Assembly (NCBI GenBank): GCA_031553875.1
Contig: JAVBKU010000007.1
Location: 1-64,000 of the forward strand
Direction: 5' to 3'
Length of the DNA: 64,000 nucleotides
Source of the DNA: JAVBKU01 sp031553875
GTDB taxonomy: Bacteria > Bacteroidota > Bacteroidia > Bacteroidales > Rikenellaceae
Shown: in pieces, positions 35,312-45,090 of the stretch
Layout of the letters: each line of letters begins with the position of its first letter
Numbering within the stretch: the first letter of the stretch is position 1
Made by a program: the position numbers and the translations under genes
Notes under the pieces: generated by a model
Databases searched by the model: none
What the model was told of the DNA's origin: nothing
Seen by the model: only the letters and a program-made list of their open reading frames with translations

Positions 35312-36268
35312 ATGAAAAAGCATTTCACATATCTGGTATTGTTAACGATTGCGGTAACCGGCAGCCTTTCCGCCCAGCCAACCGACACGGCAAAGGTCTC
35401 GCTGCTCGACTCCCTCAAACGGGAATACAGCTACGAAATTTGCAGGCAATTTATCAACCGCCCCCTATCAAATACGACGGAAATATATGCTTGTGTAACC
35501 AACTGCGAACTATTCCCCATAACCTCCATCTACAGCGAATATTTCACCCGCGTGGATGATCCTTCCTTTATTCTACCCAACAGCACTCATTTGAGCTATG
35601 AGTACGGCTGCCCGGCCAGGACGGCTGTGGCCGACGGCGCGTGCAATATACAACTTCACGTTGCCCGCAAGGGGTTAAAAACAGGACTCCGGGCTCTATA
35701 TTCCGCCCTCATGTCCGATGCGGAATACAGGGACATCGCCAAAACAATTTCGCGCGGCAAATACTCCAATCGGGCGAAATTAGACAGCCTGCTGCTTCGC
35801 AGGGAATCGATTATCAGGTGGTTTTCATCTAATCGACAGGCCCAAGGATCAGGCAGCATATACGACCTCATGAGCACGCTGCCCATCCCTCCCTCCGCCA
35901 CTCAAGGCCCTCTGTTAGCAGAAACCTACGACTACAATCCACCTCCCCACCGCAATGATATGTTTCATGTACCACCGCCGGAAACGTTAATAGGTTTCTC
36001 TAATAGTGGTGGTGGATATAATTCTAAGTCTACGAGAAATGTGGCAAAGCCGCGCCCGTCGTACTATAGAAGCAAAATCCCCCCGTTTAATAACTACATC
36101 ATGTCGATGAAAAAGGCCAACAAAAACGCCCTTAGGATAATCCTCATCGACCATATCCTCCGGGGTAAGGCCTTAGACGTGAACTGGATATCCTGGCATG
36201 TCGTTCAGCATCTAACCAACGATAAACTCCGCGATCTGGAAACACAGATAGAAGCTCTTGAAAAGTAA
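35312..36268 (+). CDS. Secreted tandem paralogue 3, unknown function
   Basis: A 318-aa protein with a signal peptide almost identical to paralogue 2. It has the same LDSLKREYSYE start, YEYGCPARTA, a KKANKNALRIILIDHI helix and a C-terminal KLRDLETQIEAL. Its central region (about 190-255) is Pro/Ser/Tyr-rich and differs from the other two, as expected of a fast-evolving surface or secreted segment. It is followed by a strong hairpin. Function is unknown. Confidence 0.78.
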   Translation: MKKHFTYLVLLTIAVTGSLSAQPTDTAKVSLLDSLKREYSYEICRQFINRPLSNTTEIYACVTNCELFPITSIYSEYFTRVDDPSFILPNSTHLSYEYGCPARTAVADGACNIQLHVARKGLKTGLRALYSALMSDAEYRDIAKTISRGKYSNRAKLDSLLLRRESIIRWFSSNRQAQGSGSIYDLMSTLPIPPSATQGPLLAETYDYNPPPHRNDMFHVPPPETLIGFSNSGGGYNSKSTRNVAKPRPSYYRSKIPPFNNYIMSMKKANKNALRIILIDHILRGKALDVNWISWHVVQHLTNDKLRDLETQIEALEK

Positions 36269-36299
36269 CAAACCTGTTGGGACTATCAGGCTAAGCGTA

Positions 36300-36338
36300 A
36301 ATAACCGCCGGTATTTGGAGAAAATACCGGCGGTTATT
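36300..36338 (+). terminator. Hairpin closing the paralogue operon
   Basis: AATAACCGCCGGTATTT pairs perfectly with AAATACCGGCGGTTATT around a 5-nt loop, a 17-bp stem. It precedes the start at 36381. Confidence 0.8.
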
Positions 36339-36380
36339 ATATTTGGATCATATTACCTACTCTTGATAATCAGACTTATT

Positions 36381-37301
36381 ATGATCAGGCCTTTAATTCT
36401 ACTTTCCGTCGTCTTCTTACTCATTTCCGGTTCTCCACGGGCCGCCGAGCCCGTATGGCAGGGCAAGGGACGTATAGCTATTAGCTCCGACGGCAACGAG
36501 CACGACCACGACGACTGGGCGGCAAGCCCATTCTCCATGGCCCTTATCGCCGCCAAGGGCCTGCAAAACAAGCTGGTACTATATACCTACTCCGACCACA
36601 TCTGGGGTAGCAACGGCCGCGAGCCCATGCGTTACGGCATGAGCGCCTACGACCATATGAAAGAGAGCGTACTGGGCGCTAAGCGTGAATTCGGCTTCGA
36701 CAAGACGAAATTCATTTGTGCCGTCGACAACCCTGAAGCGGCCTACAAAGCCATGGTCGATGTGATCAACGCCTCCTCTGCCGGCAACCCGCTTATTATC
36801 ATCGCAGCGGGCCCCATGCAGGTCATAGGCGAAGCCATACACAGGGCCAGCCCTCCCAAACTCAAATATGTGACCATCATCACCCACTCCGAGTGGAACA
36901 ACAACCACAGCGACCAGCCCGAACTCGAATTCGCCTGGGACCGCCACCAGGGGTGGACGCTCGATGAGATCGAGAAATATTACTCAGCTGCCAGGGGGAG
37001 CGGTGTCAAGATAATCCGTATCGTCGACCAGAACGGCGGTGAGGGTTACGAGGGATTGCGCGCGCCGGTAGCGCAGTTCGACTGGGTGAAAACCTCCCCC
37101 GCGCGCAGCAACGACCTCTACAAACCCGGCAGCTGGGATTGGCTCTACGGCCGTCTGCAGACCGGCCTTACCATGGGCGGCAAGCAGATCGACGCCTCCG
37201 ACACGGGTATGATAGTATATATGTTCACCGGTGAGGAAAAGACCAATGTAGGCATGGCCCGCGAGATCATGGAGAATCCTCAGCCCAAGCTCAAGAGGTA
37301 A
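36381..37301 (+). CDS. Secreted nucleoside-hydrolase-like protein
   Basis: A 306-aa protein, counted from the ATG at 36381 (MIRPLILLSVVFLLISG), which begins with a signal peptide. The frame extends upstream through the preceding terminator, so the longer start is unlikely. The Asp/His-rich ISSDGNEHDHDDWAASP near the mature N terminus, the central IIIAAGPMQVIGEAIHRA and the DNP/HS blocks resemble the metal site and fold of inosine-uridine nucleoside hydrolases or DUF1593-like proteins. The resemblance is partial, so the substrate (nucleoside or glycoside) is open. It is likely periplasmic. Confidence 0.6.
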   Translation: MIRPLILLSVVFLLISGSPRAAEPVWQGKGRIAISSDGNEHDHDDWAASPFSMALIAAKGLQNKLVLYTYSDHIWGSNGREPMRYGMSAYDHMKESVLGAKREFGFDKTKFICAVDNPEAAYKAMVDVINASSAGNPLIIIAAGPMQVIGEAIHRASPPKLKYVTIITHSEWNNNHSDQPELEFAWDRHQGWTLDEIEKYYSAARGSGVKIIRIVDQNGGEGYEGLRAPVAQFDWVKTSPARSNDLYKPGSWDWLYGRLQTGLTMGGKQIDASDTGMIVYMFTGEEKTNVGMAREIMENPQPKLKR

Positions 37302-37390
37302 CATTCTCCCGCAACACGTATAAACTCCCGCACGCCTTAGCCGCCCAGGGGCCTGCCGCAGCCACATAAAAGGCCTTAAATTCGTACCCC

Positions 37391-37816
37391 ATGATACGCA
37401 AATACACTCCCCCCGACACCGACGCCATCATAACTCTCTGGCTCGAGGCCTCTGCCATTTCCCATGGTTTCGCAGGAAGGGCTTATTGGGAAGCTATGAC
37501 GGAGGAGGTACGGAATACCTACCTGCCCCGCTCCGTCACCCACGTGTACGAGACCGAGGGCGAGATACTCGGTTTTATTTCGATGCTTGAAGACAATGTC
37601 GCCGGCCTGTTCGTATCGCCGTCAGCCCAGGGACGGGGCATAGGAAGCAAACTTATCGACTTCGTAAAAGCCTGTCACCCGAAGCTGACCCTATCGGTCT
37701 TCAAAGACAACCCCCGCGCCCGCAAGTTCTACGAGCGCGAGGGCTTCCACCCTACCGGCGAGGGCATCGACTCCGCCACCGGATTTCCCGAAATTTATAT
37801 GGCTTGGGAAAAATAA
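37391..37816 (+). CDS. GNAT family N-acetyltransferase
   Basis: A 141-aa single-domain GNAT. The acetyl-CoA loop is SPSAQGRGIGSKLIDF (Q/RxxGxG/A pattern), preceded by the VAGLFVSP strand. The C-terminal FYEREGFHPTGEGID is the usual GNAT ending. It acetylates an amine on a small molecule or protein, and the substrate is not deducible. It lies 90 bp after the secreted protein gene and converges on the broken FAD oxidoreductase. Confidence 0.88.
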   Translation: MIRKYTPPDTDAIITLWLEASAISHGFAGRAYWEAMTEEVRNTYLPRSVTHVYETEGEILGFISMLEDNVAGLFVSPSAQGRGIGSKLIDFVKACHPKLTLSVFKDNPRARKFYEREGFHPTGEGIDSATGFPEIYMAWEK

Positions 37817-37845
37817 CCCCGCTAAATATTTCGCGGGACGCCTAT

Positions 37846-39187
37846 TTACAATCCCATCCACACATTCTGCGCCAGAAGGGCCTTGCGCAGTTTGGCGGTG
37901 TCTACATCCCTGACGCTCGCCCTATCGTTAACGGCAATGGCCGCAGCAACACCGGCCCCTTGCCCTGTAACCAGGCATGTGCCGATAACCCTGCCATCCT
38001 CGACCAGCGCCCTCTCGTGGCTGAAACATCTGCCTGCCACCAACAGGTTTTGCGTCTTCTTCGGCACCAGGGCCCGATACGGTATCTGCCAGCAGGGACG
38101 CTGCTGCGGGCTGACTTTCTTGCCTCTGAACGGCACCGATATCCATGCGCCGCTCACGCCTATCGCGTCGTCGAACGAGGCATAGGTCATTGATTCCTCA
38201 AATGTAAGCGTATACATTCCTTTCAGGATTCGAGACGCGCGCACACCCAATTGCGGAGCCGTTTCGAGCAGGAATACATCCTCATACCCGGGCGATTTAC
38301 GGAGTTCCTCCGTCTGTTCCCATATCTTCTTGCGGTATTTGGCCTGTAGGCGAGAGAGGTTCTTCACGTCGAGGGCCGACTGATCGTGTTCACCAACCAT
38401 ATTGACCCAGTTTACGCTCTTCAGCGGGGTCGGCTTCCCTATAACATGCGCTGTCTTCTCTTTAAATCCCGGACGCGTGGGGTCGATCCTGTCGATATTA
38501 CCGAGACGGTGCACAAGACCTATATCGTACTTGATCTCATAGAAATCCTCTCCTGCCCAGTTAAAGACGTCGCCGTCGCCCGTACAATCTATGACTACTT
38601 TGGCCAGAACGGCCTGACGTCCAGATTTACTCTCGATGAAGGCTCCTTTTATGACGTCACCATCCATTATCGCCTGCGTGGCCCAGGAATGATATATCAT
38701 CGTAACTCCCGCACTGGAAACCATCTCGCCGAGCAGATACTTGGCTGCTTCGGGATCCACCACGGGATTGACCTCCTTGTATGTCATCCCCATATCCTTC
38801 AAGCGGGAAAACATCTCACCACCTATTCCTTGGATCACCTGATGAGTTTTATTATCCTTACCTAACCCGTGCGTAGACAACAGGGGCAACACCAATCCAC
38901 CCGTCCACAACCCGCCGAGGTGGTTGTAGCGCTCCAAAAGGCACACCCTCACGGGCAGCAGCTATGGCGGCAGCAACTCCCGCAGGGCCTCCGCCCACCA
39001 CCAGCACATCAGTCTCCTCGAGTATAGGTATGCGGCGTTGAGGTTCCGCGACAAATCCATCCTCGCCGATCGCAATGCCTTCGTCGGGCTGTGACGCGCT
39101 TCGACACGACGTCCCCACAATGGTGTTGGCCAATACCAGCGAGCCTCCGCCGACCAATACTTTGGACAAAAACTCCCTGCGTTTCAT
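37846..39187 (-). pseudogene. FAD-dependent oxidoreductase, Tat-exported, frameshifted
   Basis: Two minus-strand reading frames together make one protein. The 5' part (39187 to about 38945) has a Tat signal (KRREFLSKVLVGG) and the FAD motif VLVVGGGPAGVAAAIAAAREG. After that the family sequence continues only in another frame as VRVCLLERYNHLGGLWTGG, running to the stop at 37846. The shift lies near 38940-38955 in a GTG-rich stretch, consistent with a small deletion or slippage, or with a sequencing error. The intact protein would be about 445 aa. The downstream part is otherwise clean, suggesting recent inactivation. Confidence 0.85.
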
Positions 39188-39422
39188 AGTATTATATTTT
39201 TAAGGTTAGGCTATTCTCGTAAATGCGTTTATCTCACACTCCTCGAACACTTATTATTTCAAAGTAAAACTATTTTCTCACAAATACAAAATAACCTATG
39301 TAGCGAATAAAAATATTCACACAAAACCGCGTATACAGACCTGGATAGCACGAAAATTGTGATATACTATTCTGAACAACTATACTATATAACAATACTA
39401 TTAACCTTAAAACCCGACGATT

Positions 39423-40031
39423 ATGCATTTCTCTGACATTTTCCCCCTGGTGGTGATCAACGATACCGACCCGGAACTCATCCCGGTAGCCATAATCACC
39501 ATACTCGTGATCATATTCATGCTGAGCCTTTTCAGATCGCGCAACACCTCGAGGCTAACGCTGAAGAGGCTGGTATTGAACGACGAGAACAACCTCATAT
39601 CCATCGAGTGCAAGAAGTCCGGTTTCTTTATCTGGGTGTCGTCGCTGTTCAACTTCCGCGACATCACCAAGCTGGTCATAACGCAAGACGAGCTCCGCCT
39701 TATGCAGGACGGCGAGATCACCTCCATGAGTCTCAAGCGCGGTATAGCGAGCATCAGCGGCGGATACTACGGGCGGATAAACTGGTGGCTTATTTTCTGG
39801 CTGGCCCTGTTCCTGACCGGGATACTGACCATGCCCATCGTAGCCATCGCCGGTCTGCTGGGAGCCATCATCTCGCTATTTATCCCCATGCGTATCTACG
39901 GCCTCAAGATCGAGACCGCGGGCGGAAGGAATATCATTCTCGAATTCCGCTCCAAGTCGATGGACTCGCACAAATTCTCGGAGATAGTCACCCTCATCCG
40001 CAAGCAGGTAATAGCGGCGCAGTCCAAATAA
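39423..40031 (+). CDS. Membrane protein with PH-like domain, unknown function
   Basis: A 202-aa protein with one TM at about 13-35, then a soluble stretch (ITKLVITQDELRLMQDGEITSMSL), two hydrophobic segments (about 123-145 and 146-160) and a soluble C-terminal tail. The layout recalls bacterial PH-like or YdbT-type membrane proteins. No catalytic motif was seen. It is monocistronic, has a strong terminator at its end, and converges on the agarase-like gene. Confidence 0.7.
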   Translation: MHFSDIFPLVVINDTDPELIPVAIITILVIIFMLSLFRSRNTSRLTLKRLVLNDENNLISIECKKSGFFIWVSSLFNFRDITKLVITQDELRLMQDGEITSMSLKRGIASISGGYYGRINWWLIFWLALFLTGILTMPIVAIAGLLGAIISLFIPMRIYGLKIETAGGRNIILEFRSKSMDSHKFSEIVTLIRKQVIAAQSK

Positions 40032-40033
40032 AG

Positions 40034-40069
40034 AAAAGAGGCGCGGGAAATATTTCCCGCGCCTCTTTT
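40034..40069. terminator. Bidirectional terminator between convergent genes
   Basis: AAAAGAGGCGCGGGAAA/TTTCCCGCGCCTCTTTT forms a perfect 17-bp stem with a 2-nt centre. It serves the PH-like gene (+) and the agarase-like gene (-). Confidence 0.85.
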
Positions 40070-40092
40070 CATACCCGCAACTTCCTCGACGC

Positions 40093-41487
40093 CTATTTCT
40101 TGTCAAAATAGTCGGCTATGCGGTAGGCGTTGACGTTCAGCTCGCGCATTAGTTTCAGCAGGTCGGTGTAGGGATTGTACGAGTTGTCGACTATACCCTT
40201 GTTGCCGTCGATATTCGACGGGTCGGCCTTCTTGTAAGTGGGGTCGTTGTCCTGGTAGCGGAACCAGTGCCAACCCACGCAGTTGCCCGATTCGAGCAAC
40301 CCCAGGCAGAAATTCTGATAGCCGTATCCGCGATCAAGCTGGGTGTGCACCGTAGCCCCCGCACCGCTCTTGTTACCCAGGCCCGAGTCCTGCCCCTTGG
40401 TATAGAATTCGGTAACGGCGAACGGCTTACCCGACCATTCACCCCAATCGCGCATAGATTTCTCTACCGGCGTCCACTCACCGTAATAGTTCACCGACAC
40501 CACGTCGCAATAGCGGCCCGCCGCTTCGAAAAGCTCGCGGATAACCTTCTGCGCACCGTAGAGGCGGCTTCCGATATACATATGGTTGGGATCGTTGGCG
40601 CGTATGGCATTCGACACCACGGAGTAATAGCGCTCGGCCACCACACCCACGAACTCGTCGCGATGAGCGTCGGTGATCTGCTCCACGGTAATCCCCTTAC
40701 CCTTCATCCACTCCTCGGCGGCCTTGCGGCCCGGATCGGCGGGGTCTTCCAGTTTGAGGTAGCCCTCCAGCATATGCTTGCCAAACGACAGTTCATTATC
40801 GGAGAAGTAGCCCACCACCGAGGGATCGTCCTTCCACTTGGCGATATATTTGGCCTGTTCGTTACAGAATGTCTCGAATCCGGGATCGAACACAGGTATG
40901 CACTTGTTAGGAAATACAGGCTTGCCCACTCCCCCGGGGTTCTTGCTGCGGCCATAACCGGCCATAAGGCCCAGTATGGGCGTACGCGTCAGGGGCCGTG
41001 CGGCTGTCTTGTTATATTCTATTATAAGGTCCTCTTTCGACCATGCGCCGCTCCCCGAGAAGCCGTTGGAGAACAACAGTTCGGCGGCCGAGTCTATCCA
41101 TTTTTCCTGCGTGCCGAATTTGGCGGCGAAGGCTTCCTTATTGGTCTCTCCGTTACCGGCACCTATATGCACTACGACCATGTTGAGGTGGCGGTAACCC
41201 TCCGGGTCGACCATCCACCATCTGCCGTTCACTTTCTCCGTACGGAAGAATCCCGTGGCCTTGCGGCGCACCGAGGGGTCGCTGCCGTAGCGCGTGACCT
41301 TAAATTTGGGCACGACCTTGTAACCCTTCATATTGGCCACCAGGCGCGTGTCATAGGCGGTCCAGCCCAGTTTCGCCTTCGTGCGGAAATAGGCCTCCAC
41401 CTGCACGGGGGTATATGCCTTTTTCTCCTGCGCGGCCAGAGCCACACCGACTATCATCATCAAAAACAACAAGCAGATCTTACGCAT
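40093..41487 (-). CDS. Secreted agarase-like glycoside hydrolase (clan A TIM barrel)
   Basis: A 464-aa protein with signal peptide MRKICLLFLMMIVGVALA. The catalytic barrel contains VDPEGYRHLNMVV near the start. A strand-4 candidate acid in GYFSDNELSFG (Asn-Glu) and a strand-7 nucleophile candidate in FAVTEFYTKG fit clan GH-A retaining enzymes. The overall layout resembles beta-agarase or GH86/GH50-like relatives. The actual substrate is unlikely to be agar in a gut setting and cannot be predicted. It is probably monocistronic. Confidence 0.72.
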   Translation of the reverse strand: MRKICLLFLMMIVGVALAAQEKKAYTPVQVEAYFRTKAKLGWTAYDTRLVANMKGYKVVPKFKVTRYGSDPSVRRKATGFFRTEKVNGRWWMVDPEGYRHLNMVVVHIGAGNGETNKEAFAAKFGTQEKWIDSAAELLFSNGFSGSGAWSKEDLIIEYNKTAARPLTRTPILGLMAGYGRSKNPGGVGKPVFPNKCIPVFDPGFETFCNEQAKYIAKWKDDPSVVGYFSDNELSFGKHMLEGYLKLEDPADPGRKAAEEWMKGKGITVEQITDAHRDEFVGVVAERYYSVVSNAIRANDPNHMYIGSRLYGAQKVIRELFEAAGRYCDVVSVNYYGEWTPVEKSMRDWGEWSGKPFAVTEFYTKGQDSGLGNKSGAGATVHTQLDRGYGYQNFCLGLLESGNCVGWHWFRYQDNDPTYKKADPSNIDGNKGIVDNSYNPYTDLLKLMRELNVNAYRIADYFDKK

Positions 41488-41687
41488 ACTATTTCGTTTT
41501 TAATTTATGTATACGCCTCCGCGACGCATGAGAGCGAAGTTAATCAAATTTTATTACAATTAACCACGCTCTACTATGCCCCTACCGGGCCTCAGGCGTA
41601 TCATACTGGTATCTACCACAATCACGCTTATATTTACTACCTTTAAGTTTGTATTTGGCATACGGATGTACTACCTTTACGCTCACT

Positions 41688-42737
41688 ATGAAGATACTGC
41701 ACGTCATCAAAAGGCTCGATTACGGGGGCGCAGAGAACTACACCTGCGCGCTCTGTAACTCGTTGGCCGGGAACGGCAACGATGTCTTCATCATGGCCCG
41801 CAAGGGAAGGCTTAATTGCCGTCTCGACGACAGGATCACCTTCATAACCGCCCGTTTACGCGACTTATTTTTCCCGTACCATTTATTTCGCATGGTGCGT
41901 CTTATCCGCCGCCACGGGATCGAGGTCATCCATGCCCATCAGCGTTTCCCCATCTTCATAGCGACCGTCGCAGGCGTGATCACCGGCGTGAAAGTGGTGG
42001 CCACAGTACACGGCGTCATACATATCGACCTTCGGTCGGTGTTCGTAAAGAAACACCTGTCGGGGGTAATTTGCGTGAATATGTTCACCCATCGCAAGGC
42101 ACTACGGATAAAGAGCCTCGTCGGCAAGACTTTTTTCGTCCCCAATGCCATATCGGTATATTCCGAGCCGCGCGACAGGGTCCCCTCTCAGATCTGCTAC
42201 ATAAGCCGCATAGACAGGCGCCACTCGACGCTTATTCGAATGATAATAAACGAGGTGATCCCTAAAATGATCTCTACTGTCCCTGATATCAAGTTCGTTA
42301 TCGCTGGCGACGGCCTTTACCTGAAATACGTCAAGGCCGACGCCGAACGCCTCAATAAAGAGATGGGTAGAGAGGTTTGCATTGCTAAGGGGTACCTTAG
42401 CAATACCGCCTCCCTGATCAGGGAGGCCCGGATCGTGCTGGGCGTGGGACGCGTGGCCCTCGACGCGCTGGCCAACGCCACTCCCCTGCTTTCGATCAAT
42501 TTCAAGCGCATGGGGGAGCTGGTCTCTACCGAGAATTTCGAGTTCTACGACCTCAACAACTATGTCGCCGTGCAACGCCCCGGCCCCACTCCTAAAAAAA
42601 TAATCAAAGAGCTGACCCGGTTCTTCTCCGACGCCGACCACTGGCAGCGCGAGACGGAACTTCTCACCGCGAAACTCCACGAAATACACAATCCCGCAAC
42701 CATCACCCGCCAGATCGAGGAGATATACAGGGGTTAA
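41688..42737 (+). CDS. Glycosyltransferase family 4 protein
   Basis: A 349-aa GT-B enzyme, counted from the ATG at 41688 (MKILHVIKRLDYGGAE), which starts exactly at the family motif. The frame runs 13 codons further. The N-terminal domain has VIHAHQRFP, and the C-terminal domain has FVIAGDGLYLKYV. The usual EX7E end is replaced by REARIVLGVGRVALDALANATPLL, so the donor site is atypical. Its product may be a cell-surface polysaccharide or glycolipid. It stands alone between an agarase-like gene and a heparinase-like gene. TAAGTTTG (41644-41651) is a candidate -7 element. Confidence 0.85.
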   Translation: MKILHVIKRLDYGGAENYTCALCNSLAGNGNDVFIMARKGRLNCRLDDRITFITARLRDLFFPYHLFRMVRLIRRHGIEVIHAHQRFPIFIATVAGVITGVKVVATVHGVIHIDLRSVFVKKHLSGVICVNMFTHRKALRIKSLVGKTFFVPNAISVYSEPRDRVPSQICYISRIDRRHSTLIRMIINEVIPKMISTVPDIKFVIAGDGLYLKYVKADAERLNKEMGREVCIAKGYLSNTASLIREARIVLGVGRVALDALANATPLLSINFKRMGELVSTENFEFYDLNNYVAVQRPGPTPKKIIKELTRFFSDADHWQRETELLTAKLHEIHNPATITRQIEEIYRG

Positions 42738-42774
42738 TTGCAGCGACGGGCGTTATACGCGCCCACCCAATAAA

Positions 42775-42804
42775 ACGGGGCCGGCATAGTGATGCCGGCC
42801 CCGT
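42775..42804. terminator. Bidirectional terminator between convergent genes
   Basis: A perfect 13-bp stem ACGGGGCCGGCAT/ATGCCGGCCCCGT with a 4-nt loop lies between the GT4 gene (+) and the heparinase-like gene (-). Confidence 0.82.
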
Positions 42805-42823
42805 CATTTTCAATACCTACCTC

Positions 42824-44854
42824 CTATTGAGCGGAGTAGGTTATTGTGATAGAACCTGTCTTGTTGCTGGCACTGCTGAAAGCAACGGCTATACGGGTAA
42901 ACGGTACAGCCGCTTCATTGCCCGAACCGCCGACAGACTCGGTAGTTATATTGATAAGCTTCGTAGCCACGACCCTGCCAATGATGCTCTCGCCCTCGCG
43001 GGTGATGGTGAAGGTCTTGGCAGTATTGTCTACGGTGACGCTACCACGCGTGATAACGGCCGTCTCGAACTTGCCGTAATCGTTCATAGCGAACTCATCC
43101 TTAACCTCGAGCGTGGGGCTCGTCCCTCTGGTGTAGGTGAACGTACGGTCGAGCTTGGTCAATCCCGCGAGGTTGGGTGTGTACATACCTTTCAGGTCGA
43201 GGGCGAACACGTCCTGCTGTGCGGTGAAACTTTCCGTCAGCACGGGTGCGGCGGCGGAAACGTTTTCCTTCTGGAGTTTGTCAGCCACGCGGGGCACGGG
43301 GTGTCCATAGGAGTTGATCGTCTTGATGGTATAGCGCTGGCTTCCGAAGGTATCTCCGGTGTAGGGCGTGATACCCGGGTCTTCCACCAGGAACTGGTTA
43401 TTCACTATGATGCTGTACGAGCCCACGTCGTTGTGGTTGTGCTGCTCGGCATTATGACCGCCCTTGAGCGTCGCAGACATCTTGTATGAGGTTCCATCGG
43501 CGGGCCTTACGGTCAGTACGCCAGCATCCTCAAAGTAAGAGCGCAGCGGGTCGAACGTGTAGGTACCCGAGCCGTTGCCGGCCTGCGAAGCTGTGTTGGG
43601 GAACACATAGAGTATACCTTCGGGCAGAGAGTAGGTCGAGCCGTAGAACTTCATATTGGCGTACGCGGGCACACTGATACCCAACGTACGGGTGTTGTAG
43701 TACATAACCCTCGAAGTGGGACGGGTGTTGGTGGCGCAGTCGGCTATGGCGGCATAGTAGTTTTCGTTGGGCGCCAGGTCGGAATAGAGCTGGAGCTTCA
43801 TCGGGAAGAGGGCCGCCTTGGAGAAGTTGGAATAGTTGTTAAATACGTCGATAGCGCCGTTGGTCACCTTATACAGCGCCTCACGCACCATTATATATCC
43901 GGCCCAGCCGTAGCAGTAGTAGCTCATACCCTCGGTACAGTAGCCGTCGTCCTCAAATCCCACACGGTAGTTCTGCACGTAGCGTTCGGCGATATAGGCA
44001 AACCTCGCGCGCTCATACTTTGAATCTATGACAGACAGGGCTGACAGGAGCACTCCCGAGAGGCACACGGGGTTCCAGTTGTTTATGCCCGTCAGCCACG
44101 AGTTGTCGCTGGTCACAGGCGAGAACGAATTGATCATAGGGTCGAATACCCTTGCATAGAGGGTGTCTATGGTCCTTTGTCTTATAACCGGGTCGATCTT
44201 GTCGTCGAGGATATATAGGGCCATACCCAGGTGGGCGGCGATATTCTCGGAGGCCAGGTCCACGTTCTGCACCTTACGGTTACGGTCGTAGCTGGTGGGA
44301 TAAGTCCAGATCGGCTGCGAGATCAGTTTATTGATCACGTCGTTGATTGCATTGACATACTTGCCGTTATTAACCACGCACTCCGCCCACAGCATCACCT
44401 GTAGATAGCGAAGCCTGTCCATAAGCATGGTCTTACCGGTCTGCGAGTCGTTGTTGGCCGACACATTCCAGTAGAGGTCTTCCCACGCGGGATTCCATGC
44501 GGGCAGAAGGCTTGCCTGGCCATTGAGCTTGGTGTAAGAGTCTGCCTCGGCGATGGCCTTGGTGTACTTGCCTTCGGTGGCCACCCTGCCCCACTCGGTA
44601 CGGTTGGTGTACTTGGGACCAAAGCAGAACAGGTCGTTTGAAAGCATGGCCTCGATCTGGGCCACGCGGCCCGCGTCTATCGCCACTTTGGGAGTTACGG
44701 GGATCGAACTGGTGGCGCGCGATACGCCTCCCGATCCGCCCCCTTCGGCTCCGGCTATGTCGCCGTCGCCTCTGTACTCTTCGAAATCGTTGCAGGAAAC
44801 CATAATAAGTCCTGCCGAAACGAAAAGTAATCCTCTGAGTAGATTCTTTTTCAT
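42824..44854 (-). CDS. Heparinase II/III family lipoprotein (polysaccharide lyase-like)
   Basis: A 676-aa protein, counted from the ATG at 44854 (MKKNLLRGLLFVSAG), with lipobox VSC. The upstream 36-codon extension destroys the signal. The N-terminal (alpha/alpha) toroid contains DNSWLTGINNWNPVC and GYCTEGMSYYCYGWAGY, which carry candidate catalytic Asn and Tyr residues. The C-terminal beta-sandwich begins with GHNAEQHNHNDVGSY (conserved His), the heparinase II/III signature. These enzymes beta-eliminate uronic-acid glycans. The Gly/Ser-rich linker after the lipobox suggests surface display. A PL11 lyase gene is divergent 236 bp away. Confidence 0.87.
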   Translation of the reverse strand: MKKNLLRGLLFVSAGLIMVSCNDFEEYRGDGDIAGAEGGGSGGVSRATSSIPVTPKVAIDAGRVAQIEAMLSNDLFCFGPKYTNRTEWGRVATEGKYTKAIAEADSYTKLNGQASLLPAWNPAWEDLYWNVSANNDSQTGKTMLMDRLRYLQVMLWAECVVNNGKYVNAINDVINKLISQPIWTYPTSYDRNRKVQNVDLASENIAAHLGMALYILDDKIDPVIRQRTIDTLYARVFDPMINSFSPVTSDNSWLTGINNWNPVCLSGVLLSALSVIDSKYERARFAYIAERYVQNYRVGFEDDGYCTEGMSYYCYGWAGYIMVREALYKVTNGAIDVFNNYSNFSKAALFPMKLQLYSDLAPNENYYAAIADCATNTRPTSRVMYYNTRTLGISVPAYANMKFYGSTYSLPEGILYVFPNTASQAGNGSGTYTFDPLRSYFEDAGVLTVRPADGTSYKMSATLKGGHNAEQHNHNDVGSYSIIVNNQFLVEDPGITPYTGDTFGSQRYTIKTINSYGHPVPRVADKLQKENVSAAAPVLTESFTAQQDVFALDLKGMYTPNLAGLTKLDRTFTYTRGTSPTLEVKDEFAMNDYGKFETAVITRGSVTVDNTAKTFTITREGESIIGRVVATKLINITTESVGGSGNEAAVPFTRIAVAFSSASNKTGSITITYSAQ

Positions 44855-45090
44855 AAAAAATGTTTTTAGTTGTTTAGAAAAGGTTTTCCCTAATACCGGA
44901 ATTCCCGAAAGTATGCAATAAAAACCATTGCCATATGCGCATTTAAGCCGTATTATTGGCATGTTCGGACTTTCATATACGAGGACTGTTAATATTATGC
45001 CGTGAACGGGCGGGTATAGATGATTTTGCTATCTTTACAGAAAATAAACCGCGCCATAAAGCGGCATTTATGAAATAGGCATTACAATTT

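Noticed and set aside
33394..36268. Tandem repeats or CRISPR-like array in the AT-rich paralogue region
   Set aside because: The similarity is between whole coding genes, not short regularly spaced repeats. No CRISPR array was seen anywhere in the window.
36258..36380. Upstream extension of the nucleoside-hydrolase-like gene
   Set aside because: It would translate through a 17-bp terminator stem. The ATG at 36381 begins a proper signal peptide.
40267..41646. 459-aa plus-strand frame over the agarase-like gene
   Set aside because: It is antisense to a protein with a signal peptide and recognisable active-site motifs.
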